Positions 1 to 11,149 of a DNA stretch of 64,000 bases are shown here, piece after piece (the stretch's first letter is position 1; every line of letters begins with the position of its first letter). Made by a program: the position numbers and the translations under genes. The stretch covers positions 87,739,602 through 87,803,601 of the forward strand of contig OX421963.1 of assembly GCA_949128115.1 (NCBI GenBank). Direction: 5' to 3'. The stretch is from Anaspis maculata. Its lineage: Eukaryota; Arthropoda; Insecta; Coleoptera; Scraptiidae. Under the pieces are notes generated by a model. It was given only the letters and a program-made list of their open reading frames with translations. It made no database searches and was not told the origin of the DNA.

Positions 1-1812
1 TTTCTTGAAGTTTCAAGCATGTTTCAAATTTAGAATATTGCTATTGCCAAAGAAGCAAGTGGGTTCAAAATAATTATCAATATCTATTGAATAAATGGTA
101 TGGCAATTTTATTGCAATCGAATCATGCTGAAATTAACCAATCAAAGGTACTGAAACTGTCCGGAAATTGTTAGTCAACTCTGCTGTCAACAAAAATCGC
201 TGAAAGCGACAAACCGGTTGTTGCAACAAACGCAAATAGAGGATTGCGGTATGCAACCAGATATACACTTGGCATATTTTTTGGGAGTGCGACAAAGGAA
301 ACTCCTGGAGTGGTGGTTGTATAATGCCAATGGCTTAGTGAGAGTATTTGAAGTAGTTCTGACTGTTGCGACAGAAACCAGTATCGATGTTGGCGGCTGT
401 ACTTTCACAAAAGGATTCAGCGAATGTAAATTGGTGGAAATCAAAATGTTGCAGATCTTCCCATCATTTCTTTGTGGGTAAGACTTAAAAAAAAATCAGC
501 TTCTGTGATCTGCCAAGAAAGTAATTTTTTATGTGGAAAGGCAACAAACGCCGTTGATGTTTACGATAGGTTTATGTTTGATTTACAAGAAATAAAATTA
601 TACTGATGAGCGGTTCTAGTATTTCAGCTTGCAGGAGCCCCCCGAGCCTCCTTCCAGTCTAAATTCAGCGTCACTTCACCTTTCATCTGAGAAAGGGCTT
701 AGGACACGTTTGTGAAGTCTCAATAAAATACACACGGGTTCGGTTATACCAGATTTATTGCACGGACCGGAGTAAGGGTACTTGCGGCAGCTAGAAGATG
801 CAGAAGACAAAGAGGCCGAGCGGTAATGAGTTGGCGCTTTCATGGACTACCGCACTGGTGGGGTGCGCGCGCTGGTGGTGCACGCATGGTGCTGCTGCAA
901 GGAGTTCATTCTGAGTGTGTATACTGAATTTCATGCTTTCATTACTATTTGCAAGGTTCATTTACCTAATGTCCTCACTAAAGAGGTATTAAGGCATATA
1001 GACTAGATCTGAAAGAGAACTATATTCTAGATAGATTGGCGTTGGGTTGGAGACACTGAAATAGAGAAATAGAGAAATGGTGCTTGGGGGGGCGAAAGAA
1101 GCACAAAGAGATTCCTCGCATCGGGTCTCTGGGTCAGGGATAGTTTCGCCTGAGAGGTGAAAAAATGAGGTTCGGGATACGTGGAAAATTACAACGCATT
1201 CAGGTATTTCTACGAGAACATTGAGATGCTGTATAATTTTTCCAGGACATTTTCGTTTCATTTTCTTTCTTTGGTAGAAACGGTCGATTTTCGGCAAGAA
1301 TTTCTTGGTTAATCCCAAAAACCCAACAGCTTTAGCGGAGAGACACGACCAGTAGGGACAATGTCCTGTATCGACCACAGTGCAAAGCACTTCAAGAAAC
1401 ACTAACGATTCTTCGCGTATTCGTCGAGAATATTCACTTACGCGTGCATGAAGCCGCGACACGGTGACAAGTGTCAAATTAAAGATAGCACCCATGTAGA
1501 CAAATAGCAGCCATGACGCTACCGCCAAGTTAGAAATATACCATTCGTCCACAACACATTTTTTTCCATAGCTCAATTTAATTTAAAAAAAAAACGTGAA
1601 ATTTTGGTCAAATTCAAATAACTGGAACTGAAGCCGAAATACGAGATGTCTTCAGTGTTGGTTGTATGAAAAATCTCAGCCAACGTACGAAATTTTGCTA
1701 CCGGATGTGCAACTATGTAAGACTCAGCCAGTAAGTCTTTACGGATTTGTGTCACAATTCACCGCCTCAGGCTATTCAACTGTGGATGAAAATATTTAAA
1801 TCAAGCGTATAC
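1..1812. other. No gene seen; presumed aminopeptidase intron
   Basis: No exon with M1 aminopeptidase motifs could be found on the minus strand here; I looked in particular for the exopeptidase loop (GAMEN) and the zinc motif HExxH. A polyadenylation-like AATAAA lies near 723 and a short GC-rich stretch at 840-900. A minus-strand frame at 1573-1755 looks faintly protein-like, but it cannot follow exon 4 directly because about 130 family residues would be missing. I treat the stretch as intron of the gene that runs off the left edge. Confidence 0.5.
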
Positions 1813-1816
1813 CCAC

Positions 1817-2075
1817 CAAGTTTAGGCAAAGGATATGTGAGTTGTGTGTAATTATTGAAGAAATCCAATGATCTATTGACGAACGATAGTGCCTTGGCGT
1901 TATTCTCATTGCTGGCGTTGAAAGAATAAACCCGGATAGGTACACTGCCGCCTGGATTCGAAAGAATATGCTCTCCGTAGGAATATTTGTTAATCGAGAA
2001 CGCCAGCATGTATGTCGACATTACAGGAGAAGTTTCGAATTTGTGGAAACCTCCATACCATGATGAAAACGATTT
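1817..2075 (-). CDS. Aminopeptidase N-like (M1), exon 4
   Basis: Fourth visible coding exon of a secreted or membrane M1 zinc aminopeptidase. It opens after the acceptor ...AAATTTCAG and reads KSFSSWYGG, then the family signature ETSPVMSTYMLAF, which closes the N-terminal beta-domain, and ends at TYPLPKLG. In M1 enzymes this last motif stands just before the GAMEN loop. The donor is either G|GTGGGT after 1817 or GG|GTATAC after 1813; I prefer 1817 because the next family codon (Asp) is usually split after G. Exon 3 joins in phase 0. Seen: motifs and splice sites. Known: the family acts on N-terminal residues of peptides, often in insect gut membranes. Inferred: function of this gene, because the catalytic exons are outside the window. 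Confidence 0.82.
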
Positions 2076-3851
2076 CTGAAATTTGAAATCAAAATATTTC
2101 AAGTAGGTAGCCAAACTAAGACATTTTGCGGTAGAAAGAAATTATCCAATTCAAGTCCCATTTTTTCTGAAAATCTTAGCATTATCGAGCTGCGTGCGAG
2201 AAATGACGCACCGGAACAGTACTACGGTATCTATATGGAATGTGAAACTCAGCTACGCACCTACCGTTGCCTGTTGGTACTGAGCACGAAGTAAAAAAAC
2301 CGTAGCTGTTTCCAAGTGGAAAATCTCCACTGGCTCTTTCTGGCTGAATGCGTCTATACTGGATTGATATTTCTCTGCTTTTATCACGCGAATGCCATTT
2401 GATTCTTTACACAGATCCAGAAAAAATAGCTTTTGAATTGAAACATCCTCTTTCTGCCGGACCGAAATATGAGGTATAAGCAGTAGGCACAGCCTCATAT
2501 TCTTTTTAGGCAGGTAGGTACTATGGTTTAAAAAAACCTACAACAAAAATACCTCAACAGCCTCTGGTTTCAGTAAGCGCCTTTTGAGCAGCGTTCAGAT
2601 GCGGCGTGGCGTGTTGATTGACGACCCATGGACCTATTTGAAAGCATTCTCTAATTCTAACCGATAAATGGAGTACACCTAGCCCAGATTGGCCAGCTGT
2701 CCATTACTTGCGCTTTGTAAATCCCTATTTTCGTTTTTGTCAATATTGTTTCGTTGGTTGATTTTATCAAATAATGATTTTAATTTGAAATGGCATAATA
2801 ATTACGCCCGATTCAGAAGGTTTGCACTACATGCCATGCGGGTGCTTGGACATATCATCTATAATAAAATTGGATAAGAAAGAGACCCTACCTGTTAGAT
2901 GGTCATCTCACTAAATGGTCATCTTACTGAAATGTGACTTATTGAGAAAATATGAACAATCCGTCTGGTACACTTATCAACACTGCAATTGAAACTGATT
3001 TATGTTGCATAGGTGAATTCTCTTCGACCTATGCAAACGGACGCGTATGTAATTCAATTGCGATGCGAATGCGGCATCCATTCCGCGGGGTTTTTTGATG
3101 ATAACTCCGCGTCTTTCGATCATACGTTTCGGCTTCACGCAGCGGCCGTTCTGGCCCCATTAATTGGTTAGGTTGTCCTTTCCACTTCTCACTAAAAGAA
3201 TTCGGAGTCTTAGCAAAGTGATTTGATTCGTTCCTAACCTTCGACCGGCTAATAACTGTCTTGCGACCCGTCACTGTCGCGATCCATTTCGATAATATTC
3301 TTCAAGAGTTATTTATCCTCCGATGACGTCTTTGCATGATTTGTTAACCAATCACAGCGGCTGGATTTTCCGCGGTGCCTGCGGGGAAGTCCTGCCTCCC
3401 TTTTGAAACCGAAATGTTTTTTGTCTAGACTAAAAGAATAACGGTTGAATTTCCCGCTGAATACATGGGTTCTCACCAGCAATTTCAAGACATCGCGTGC
3501 TGATGCTCACGTAGTCGCTTATGGAACGTTGCTTGTGAAAACAATTATTGAATGTTATTAAAAAAAAATTAAGGCTGTTCCATCTATTGATTATAATTAA
3601 TCTTTTTTGGTTTCAAGTGAACTATTAGCCATCGAAGCTTCACGTAGGAGAGTACTCTAGAAAATATTACGATAAATGAGCAATTTCCACATAAGGGAAG
3701 GTGGGGCAATTAGGTGCTCGCATTTATACATCGTATCCAAACGCCGCCCAAAAAGCTCTTATTCAAACCGGAGTCTAATAAAGTATTTTCGCTGTGCGTA
3801 CCTACGGTTTTTTTTTGCAAATGATGATAGGTACATACTATAAGTACTTAC
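2076..3851 (-). other. Aminopeptidase intron 3
   Basis: Joins exon 3 (donor ATT|GTAAGT) to exon 4 (acceptor TTTCAG) without changing phase. It contains an 81-residue minus-strand frame at 2253-2498 that ends near a possible donor, but inserting it would break a normal M1 alignment. Nothing else is recognisable. AT-rich with short mononucleotide runs. Confidence 0.6.
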
Positions 3852-3996
3852 AATTCTCCTCATGTTAGACAAAGCAGTGTAACTGCTATTCGGAGTAATT
3901 AGAGTTACTTGAAATCTAGCTTTGAACGCCGGTTCATCGAAACATGGGAAAGCTTGGCGAGCATAAGTTGGTTGAAAATCGGTTACTGCCAAGACA
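3852..3996 (-). CDS. Aminopeptidase N-like (M1), exon 3
   Basis: The acceptor TTTTTCCAG precedes the frame and the donor is ATT|GTAAGT. The translation carries the strongly conserved M1 block: [13 protein letters not shown], then [14 protein letters not shown], then ALSNM. The FPCFDEP block is one of the most diagnostic N-terminal-domain signatures of the aminopeptidase N family. The first codon (Ser) is completed from two bases at the end of exon 2. Length is 145 bases, bringing the running total to 564 coding bases, an exact multiple of three. No stop or frameshift is visible. Confidence 0.9.
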
Positions 3997-4235
3997 CTGG
4001 AAAAATATCAGGAAAAATATAAGCATTTATTGAAGAATAATTTCCCGTTCCAATAAGCATTGATTGGTATCCAGACAAGTTAGTGGGAAATGGTCCAATT
4101 CTCTGTTCGGGGTCAGGGCAAGAAGGTTATTTTTTTTTAACCATTTTAAATAAATTCATATCGCCAAATCAAAGTTTCCTTTCCACCGAATCTTGTATTA
4201 TGATCACTAATGCCGCACTGTCAACAGGCACTCAC

Positions 4236-4587
4236 CTCTCATTCCCACCATAGGTTGCTCTATAGAATCCTAGATGTTTGTTAAGTAAGCTCCCATTAAA
4301 TCGAATGAAGATGTTGTGCATGCCCGGCGAAACCGATCCATTCAATCGACGTATCTCCATCAATTCGTATTTCGGATGCAGCTCAAACTGAACTCCATCT
4401 TCACGTTGATCCAAGAAAACATCGTTTATCGTCAGTTGACTGCTGTGCAGCAGAACTGATTTCACCACGTTCTTCACCTCTATACTTATTGAAACTTCAC
4501 CCTCGAAGACGCCCTTGTCAAGGTTAGGCCTCATTTTGAGCGAATAGAAGACAGGTTCTACAGTGGTCGGGAGTCGAAAACCTATTT
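4236..4587 (-). CDS. Aminopeptidase N-like (M1), exon 2
   Basis: Begins after the acceptor ATTTTTCCAG. Its first two bases complete a Glu codon with the last G of exon 1, giving EIGFRLPTTVEPVFYSLKM, the usual start of the mature M1 N-terminal domain (RLP...P..Y.L...). Further on are FEGEVSISIEV, VLLHSSQLTIND and LGFYRATYGG, all in family order. The donor is GAG AG|GTGAG. The open frame extends upstream of the acceptor to 4921, but that part is intron. The exon is 352 bases with no internal stop. Mature protein from here on should lie outside the cytoplasm. Confidence 0.88.
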
Positions 4588-5275
4588 CTGGAAAAATGAT
4601 ACCAAATGAATGGATCATTTCAGATGGAAATAGGTCGATAGCAGCACATCGGTTCTTACGACTTACGAAAAATAGATTTTTTACACCCTGTACACTAAAT
4701 GAAATCACAAAACACATTTGAAGGTTCAAAAACTTCGCTTTTTTGGTCTGGTGGAAGAGTTTCCTGAAATCTTTCAAAACAACGAAGATATATGGGGTCG
4801 AAGGACCACCTTTTGATCCTCCATATTTCCAAGAATTGAAATAATAGATTTTGTTCAACATTTCTCTGGCACTTCCGGAGCATTTCCCTCCACGGTTCAA
4901 TTTTTTACCCCAAGTTTGCAAACACCCTGTATTTTCAAGGCCAAGGTTGCCACATTGACAGACGAAAAATGGTGCACTTGAAATTATCCTCGAAATTTTT
5001 CTTACAGGTGAATGATTTGGGAAGATTTTTTTCCATGCTCATTCATTTTGTAGTGTGAATGTTCAGGAATATTCTTGGATGAGTAGCTCCTTCAGCACCT
5101 TTTCAATAATATAGTGTTTAGAGCGAAGTTTCATGCAAAAACAATGATACCAAAAATAAATAATTATTAAGGTGATTATTCGTTTTTAGAGTAATTTTTT
5201 TCCGAAATGATGAACAATAGGTTTCCATTGCGAAATAATATGTTGAGTAATAGAAAAAAAATAGGTAAATCTCAC

Positions 5276-5342
5276 CCGCAGATGCATAAAACACTGACTG
5301 GAAGATCACCAAAAATGCGACCAAAAAGTATTTGGAATTCAT
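5276..5342 (-). CDS. Aminopeptidase N-like (M1), exon 1 with signal peptide
   Basis: The ATG at 5342-5340 sits in a good insect context (CAAACATG). The 22 codons encode a short polar start (MNSKY), a hydrophobic core (FLVAFLVIFQSVFY) and a small-residue end (ASA), a textbook signal peptide. The donor is GCG G|GTGAG at 5275-5274. The exon ends in phase 1 and joins exon 2 in frame. Upstream (5343-5640) no further coding is seen, so this is the likely translation start. The total visible coding length across four exons is about 823 bases (274 codons), roughly the first third of a typical 900-1000-residue insect aminopeptidase N. Confidence 0.85.
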
Positions 5343-5639
5343 GTTTGTTTTTTGGTTTTCGGCTCCAACATGAGCTTCAATTGATGTGAATTAGAGTGAA
5401 ATCGCGATTTAGAAAACCTTCATAAGGGCTGTAAAATTGTGAAAGTATGGGACACGGTCGATAAATCAGGTACCTACACGTGAAACTCGACAAATGAATA
5501 ATGAGCAATAACTACGCGAGTAAGTACTAAAAAAATCATTAGCTATTGTGAAACCCAGCGATCGTTAAAATAATTTTGCTGATCTTATAGGTGCCTAGAA
5601 GCCTAGACTATCCTGGAGAATAAGGTAATAGTATTCTTC

Positions 5640-6010
5640 GATACAAGAGCGCGTTTTCAGGTCCGAAGCCTTGTTTGCCATCATGAGGCGTAGCCGAATG
5701 CTGCAAAAAAGGCTGAGGGCCTGAAAAAGCTCAGCGCTCGTGTGTCGGAAGAACGTTTTTCGTAATCGTTGCTTAAATTGAAAGGAAACTCGAATTTCTT
5801 GTAGATTTTGACACTACTTTGACAAATGGTGTACACAATTTTTGTGTATTCGCATGATTGTGTTTAATTTTTTTGTCTTATATAATTTCTCAATCTATTC
5901 CTTTTTTTTTGTATAAAGTTTTCCTGTAGATGGACGTTGCCTGTTGGGAAATAAATCCATTCTATTCTATTATATTCTATTCTATCCTATCCTATTCTAT
6001 TCTATTCTAA
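5640..6010 (+). mobile_element. Possible LINE 3' end with (ATTCT)n tail
   Basis: A short open stretch (reading roughly FAIMRRSRMLQKRL) is followed by stops, an AT-rich tail, the phrase GGAAATAAATCCATTCTATT and an imperfect ATTCT array to about 6010. Poly(A) signals followed directly by a microsatellite tail are common at LINE 3' ends. No diagnostic reverse-transcriptase motif is present, so the call is tentative. It lies between the aminopeptidase start and the candidate exon at 7536. Confidence 0.4.
5957..6010 (+). repeat. (ATTCT)n microsatellite
   Basis: About ten imperfect copies of the pentamer ATTCT/ATCCT, interrupted once by TATATT. It forms the tail of the LINE-like fragment. Confidence 0.9.
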
Positions 6011-7296
6011 AAAAAAATGTTAAGCTAGATACATAAACTGCAAAACTCATATTTTTGATTATGTATTACTTTGCGCGTTATTGTATCTATGAAACGATTA
6101 CGAAATAGCTATTATTATTTGTTATGCTTTGTTTGCCTGGCAATAGTCAACCAATTTTCTATTTTATTGTCATTTATTCGAAACCATTGGTATTGAACAA
6201 TCTGAACAGAAATGCATTAAGGTCTCATGAACAGCTAACAGTTCTTTTATCCCAGTATTTTTGAATTTCGTTAGGTGATCTGTTACGCTCTGCTTCGGAA
6301 TTCCATGAAGTAAAAAGAATTACAAAAAAAATTCCACAATTTCAGGGGACTTCAACGACGTCAAGGGATATGCCTGAGCATATTGTGAGAATGTAATCTA
6401 TAGCCATCAGGGCGCAGGTCCACCTATATTGGCTGTCATTGGTCGAGTTCATGCAACCAGCCCGATCGATAAGCGCTTCCGGTTGAACAGCCAATTGAAC
6501 GAGTGAGTAAAGGGAACCGCCTATATGAGAAGGTCTATTACTATAGCCATTCTCAATCACCTAAGATACTCGGGGCGCTGGACAACTCGTATACTCCAGC
6601 TTTGCGCTGATGGGTTCATATGAGAAGTGCTTCGGGTGAATGAACCAATCGAATTGCTTAAAATTCATATTTGTCGAATTCAATTGGCTGCTGCAGCGAG
6701 CGCGCTTTCAATCTTGCTCACATTGCGTCGCACATGCATCACGTGATCCCTGTCCGCATCACCACTTGGCTACAAACGCGTGAATATTTTTTGAACTTGT
6801 CTATATGAAGACTTGCGCACGAGCAAGGGAGCCGCCTCTATGAGAACGTCTATTGACAATTTGGTTTTCTCAAGGGTGAATGTATCCAAACCAAATTGAA
6901 TGAGCATTCATCATCATTATAACTGAATGTCGCTCAATTTGCATACTCAGTTGACAGATTCCACATCAATTGATAAATGTTTGAACTGATTTTCTTACAT
7001 CAGGCCAATAATATTTGGTTTTGATTCTCTGGTCCATTTCGATTCTACAACGGTGGTTAGTCTCACTTTCGTGGTAGTTTTTTAATACCTATTTCTTATT
7101 TCTACTTCTTCAGTGATATTGAACATTAGGGATTATGATTATTTTTTTCACATTTTATAACACATTTCACGCATATTCCTGAACTGCTTTGGATTTTGAG
7201 CCGTGAATTCTGAGACACTCTGTATATCCATATTCCACAAACCTACATGCTATTTTTGTTTGTGTGTCGCTCCGCCCTGAACATCTTACCTATGTG
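6011..7296. other. No gene seen
   Basis: AT-rich non-coding DNA. Frames are short and show no family signature. The segments near 6480-6560 and 6820-6860 share the phrase GGGA(A/G)CCGCCT(A/C)TATGAGAA, suggesting a small diverged duplication. Part may be the intergenic or promoter region between the minus-strand aminopeptidase and anything starting at 7536. Confidence 0.5.
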
Positions 7297-7322
7297 TAGG
7301 TAGGTAGGTAGGTAGGTAGGTA
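7297..7322 (+). repeat. (TAGG)n microsatellite
   Basis: Six tandem copies of TAGG. The shorter string TAGGTAGGTA recurs across the window. Confidence 0.95.
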
Positions 7323-7535
7323 TACCGTAGCAAATACAATCATAATATGTTTTTTCAGCAGTTCAATGGAACAATAATTGAGGGAGGGAATTCTTGTTGT
7401 TACTAGTTCAGGCACCTTCATAGCTTCTGATTATTTCCTTCTCGTCACTTTCCCGTTTGCTGTCGTTCTGTGTGCATCGTCGTAGCACGTGCAAATCTGT
7501 GAAAATTATTTATAACATACTGTAGCCGATTGACA

Positions 7536-7565
7536 ATGTCGGAAGCAAAACTGTACGAAAAATCG
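7536..7565 (+). CDS. Possible first coding exon (10 codons)
   Basis: ATG in the context GACAATGTC is followed by ten open codons (MSEAKLYEKS) that stop exactly at a strong donor, TCG|GTAAGT. The preceding 150 bases (GC-richer, ending TAGCCGATTGACA) could be a 5' UTR. No second exon was recognised downstream; if real, the next exon is either beyond a repeat-filled intron or outside the window. The combination of start context, clean frame and consensus donor is suggestive but could occur by chance. Confidence 0.25.
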
Positions 7566-7954
7566 GTAAGTATTCATTTTATATTTATTGATCCAATATC
7601 CACATTCCCGCTCGACTTTCTCGTTCTCACGTGCTCCAGGCGGGGTACCTACTGTACCCCATTTATATCTGCCATTTGAACGGCGTTTTTTTTTGTAATT
7701 TTCACGTGAAAAACTTGACAACAAAAACGATTCATGTTAGCAAGGTAACAAACAAATAACTAAAATTCAACGTCAATTTTGAAAGCCAATGAAAATAACA
7801 ACAAAATCCGACCAAAAACATTTCAGGGATCATTCCTATTTTTGTAGGCACGGTGACCCAAAGCACAACACTTATGTCAGTCGCCATAACTTTTCTGCTC
7901 TAATTGTGCAATGCCTACGTGCACTAGCATAATCAGCAATATCACAGATAAATT
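7566..7954. other. No gene seen
   Basis: AT-rich DNA between the candidate first exon and the foldback element. The minus-strand frame 7506-7724 has no recognisable domain. Confidence 0.5.
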
Positions 7955-8275
7955 CTATCAAGGACGGAGTCAAATTGGTGAAATGTAGCGTTGCGGAATC
8001 AATCCGTTTGAGTTTATTCCTTGACAGAAATCTATCGCTCAGGTGTTTTTGGAAAGCTACAAGAATGTACTTTGGTTTGAGCCTATAGATATTTTCAAAA
8101 TCCAAAAAAATTCAAGTTTTGGAAAAATAATTTATGGATGTCTATAGGCTCAAGCCAAAGTACATCTTTGTAGCTTCCCAAAAATACCTGAATGGTGAGT
8201 TTCTGTCAAGGAATAAACCCACACTGATTGATTTCGCAACGCCGTATTTCACCAATATAACTCTGTCCTTGGTCG
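7955..8275. mobile_element. Foldback element family A, copy 1
   Basis: The left half (about 7955-8090) reads as an imperfect reverse complement of the right half (about 8135-8275). Matching phrases include TTTGAGCCTATAGA / TCTATAGGCTCAAG, GTACTTTGG / CCAAAGTAC, and TTCCTTGACAGAAA / TTTCTGTCAAGGAA. The arms end in AAGGACGGAGT and ACTCTGTCCTT. The apparent open frames on each strand are simply the two arms. A second copy lies at 15178. Non-autonomous; no transposase inside. Confidence 0.85.
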
Positions 8276-8488
8276 AAAGAAGTAAACGGTTTCAGAGACA
8301 AGTAGTAGTGAAAATAATCCCTGGCTCGCCACTTGGAACGAAAGCGTTCAGTCTTCTGTACTTGATTTGATTTTACAAAATTTCAGCTTTACAAAAGAGT
8401 TACTCAGGTACCTGCTATTGCAGTGTGCAACCAGCTTTTCGATGTTTGATGTTTTTTATAATTTTTCATAGATGTTCCTTTAGGTAGG

Positions 8489-8584
8489 TACCTTGCATTT
8501 TTTGATGAGAAGATGCCACTCGGTGGAAATGTTCTTTGCATCGTACTCTTCCGATCAAGAAAGGTAGCCATCAGCGCCATCCGG
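8489..8584 (-). repeat. Interspersed repeat B, copy 1
   Basis: About 95 bases that recur, inverted, at 33985-34083 with only a few differences; both include GGAAGAGTACGATGCAAAGA and CTCATCAAAAAATGCAAGG (here on the minus strand). The similarity stops abruptly after AAGGTAC in both copies. Frames through the repeat are open in both copies, so it may be a fragment of an unidentified transposon gene. Confidence 0.8.
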
Positions 8585-8604
8585 GTTTCTTCTTGCATTG
8601 TTTT

Positions 8605-9206
8605 TGTACAGTATTTAAAAAAAAAATGGCACCAAAACTGAAAAAATCGACATTATTGCAACGATGATTGAGGACCGCTGACTGCCACAAGAAAAAATTG
8701 ATTTCATACATGGTTTAAATCCAGCCCAAGTGGAGAAACTTGAAAAAGCATTCATCGACATCAACTTGGACGTCTACGATAAGAGAATGTGTCTTGTTAT
8801 CTTGCCACACCTACCCAGACAGCAAGCAAATGTTCAATAAATATTAGGAACTGGATTTCCCTTTGATAATTGAAACAACAGATTTCTGAGACTTCGTCGT
8901 GCATGCCTTCCACCTTAGGACCTCCCAGGTTCTGACACCAGTTGATATTTTCCAAAACGGGAATCAACAAACTCAAGTGAGACTTGTTCTCAACGATTTG
9001 TGGATTGTCTTTCCTTTTTGAACTAAACCATAATGCCTTTTGTTTTGAAATTTCCCAAGGTTTCAACCTTAACCAAGTTTCGAATACTGCTGTGGTAAAA
9101 TAAATAAATATGTAATGACTGATAATTTAATTAATAATAATAATTGATAATTTACGCCAGCATCACAGGCAAGTTGCCGTCGACCATTCCCATAAATGAA
9201 ATATTT
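8605..9206. other. No gene seen
   Basis: Low-complexity and AT-rich DNA. The stretch near 8640-8790 (LKKSTLLQR...) is open for short runs only. No domain recognised. Confidence 0.5.
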
Positions 9207-9622
9207 GAAAGTGCTCGCCAATTGAAATGGTCCACCCAAAAAAAATAGCCACATTCAAAGTGACATAACTCTTGAATGAATTAACTATTTCGAATCGTTT
9301 TGTTTTCTGATCAGCCCACGAATTGAATTACAACATGTCATGGGCCGTTTTTGGTACAGATGGTACAGTTTTTGATCAATTATACAGGGCGCTCAATCAG
9401 GTACTGCAAAAATGGAAAAGTTTGAACTGGTCCCATTTCACAAAAAACGGTTTTTGGTTTTTTCCAAGTGTTTTACGGAAGATGTTATTCCGATACCTTG
9501 AGGTAGTTTTCAAAATTTGGAGTCTATCTTCTCCAGTTACACAGTGATCTCAAAAATGCAACCTTCTGGTCTGGCATTTATATCTATTACAATTGTTGGT
9601 CGATTTTGGGAAATAAGGACTC
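9207..9622 (+). repeat. Repeat C, copy 1 of a ~415-bp direct duplication
   Basis: Starts GAAAGTGCTCGCCAATTGAA and runs to AAATAAGGACTCG. The same sequence begins again at 9670, 463 bases later, with scattered substitutions and small indels. It contains a CAGGGCGCTCAATCAGG phrase typical of insect DNA elements. Its outer end reappears inverted at 11452-11541, indicating a terminal-repeat-like end. Confidence 0.85.
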
Positions 9623-9669
9623 GTTACAATCTTGTTACACGAAAAAGTGTCTCCTGCAAATAATCAAAC

Positions 9670-10084
9670 TAAAGTGCTCGCCAACTGAAATGGTCCACCC
9701 AAAAAATTTAGTCACATTCAAAGTGACATAACTCTTGAATGGATAAACTATTTTGAACCGTTCTATGTTTTCTGATTAGCTCACGGATTGGATTACAACA
9801 TGTCATGGGCCGTTTTTGGTACAGGTGTTTCGTACTAATTATACAGGGTGCTCAATCAGGTACTGCAAAAATGGAAAAGTTTGAACTGGTCCCATTTCAC
9901 AAAAAAAAATGGTTTTTGGTTTTTTCCAAGTGTTTTCGAAAAGATGTTGTTCCTATACCTTGAGGAAGTTTTAAAAATTTTGAGTTTATCTCCTCCAATT
10001 ACACAGTGATCTCAAAAATGCAAACTTGGTCTGGCATTCATATCTATTTCAATTGTTGGTCGATTTTGGAAAATAAGGACTCTT
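9670..10084 (+). repeat. Repeat C, copy 2
   Basis: Second copy of the unit at 9207. It starts AAAGTGCTCGCCAACTGAA and ends AAATAAGGACTC. Differences from copy 1 include a lost segment near 9830 and an A-run expansion at 9901, so the duplication is not recent. Confidence 0.85.
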
Positions 10085-10227
10085 GTTGAAGCTTGAGACT
10101 CAGACGAGAAGGTTCAAGGATCGGAACTGACTGGAGACAAAAACTTTGAAAAAGCGAAGGAATCAAAAGTGATCTAAATATGAAGCACCCTAGAAATCAG
10201 GTTCAGGGGAAAAACTGAATAAAAATC

Positions 10228-10600
10228 AACTTGCCTTCAAACAGTTTTTATTTCCGAACATTTTGAGGTATTTTCCGATTTTAAGTGATGAAAATTGTCG
10301 ATGAGGGACCCATTTTACAAATTCACTTTTCAGAAGATAAAACCGGACCTTCCTTGACTGGAAATGCACGTAACCTAGGCTACCTTATTATTGTCGAATG
10401 TTTCCTTCACATTTAAAGAGAGAGGCACCAGTTCTGATCTTCGTAACCCAGGTTACGTCTATTTATAGGTGAAAAACGTCCAGAATTTTTCGTTGGAAGC
10501 ATCCGTTTCTGATTTGGATTCATTGTTACAATTTTTGCCCCATAAAAATGGGAAACACCTCAAAATGTTCAGAAAGAATTGTTTGTTTGAAGACAAGTTG
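10228..10600. mobile_element. Hairpin MITE-like element
   Basis: Arms of about 70-75 bases in inverted orientation: the left begins CAACTTGCCTTCAAAC and includes GAACATTTTGAGGTATTT; the right contains the reverse complement and ends GAAGACAAGTTG. The 230-base centre has AT-rich DNA and a small CGTAACC...GGTTACG palindrome. No coding capacity. Confidence 0.75.
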
Positions 10601-11149
10601 TTATTTGAGATTTAAGACAGTTGAAAAATTTAAACATGAAAATGCAAAAAAATGTAGGGCATTCCATTTTAAAAAATTGCCGTTTTGTTAATCCCGTCAA
10701 AATGGGACACTCTGTACAGTTGAAAATAATTTTAAGTTATAGGTCTCATCAAACCATACAACTTTTTCTCTGCATATTTTCCTCTATCTTAAACGGTAAG
10801 ACCGCTATGGAATAATTACGCTAGGATGGACCACCCTGTATGTGCCTATTCACATGAATCCATCTGGTTTGGTTAATGATATACGAATTTTCCACTTTTT
10901 TTCATACGACACCCTGTATAAGGCGCGTGCATCACCTACGACTTTGGCTCCTGATCTTAATCGGTCAAACATGGTCCCGGCAACAGTTATGCCAAGTGAC
11001 ATTGCTTGTTATAAAAGTGAAGAGTGCCCCCTAAATTTCGACCTTAGCGTCCGGACTATTGAGCAGATAGGCAAAAAAATTTGAAAATGATTCGAGTTAT
11101 GGTTATAATAACTCTCTTTTTTTTTGCCCTGCATCAACTACTAGGTTAT

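Noticed and set aside
989..1576. 195-codon minus-strand frame
   Set aside because: No domain, low-complexity composition, no splice-site logic with the aminopeptidase exons.
1573..1755. Minus-strand frame with HPV...ISYFGF, faintly like the region after the zinc site in M1 enzymes
   Set aside because: It lies only ~60 bases after exon 4, leaving no room for the catalytic region; the match is too weak to call an exon.
2253..2498. 81-codon minus-strand frame between aminopeptidase exons 3 and 4, ending near a GTAGGT donor
   Set aside because: Exons 3 and 4 already join in phase 0 into a normal M1 sequence; adding this frame would insert unrelated residues between ALSNM and SPVMSTY.
7872..8370. 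Two similar short proteins on opposite strands
   Set aside because: They are the two arms of a hairpin element read outward.
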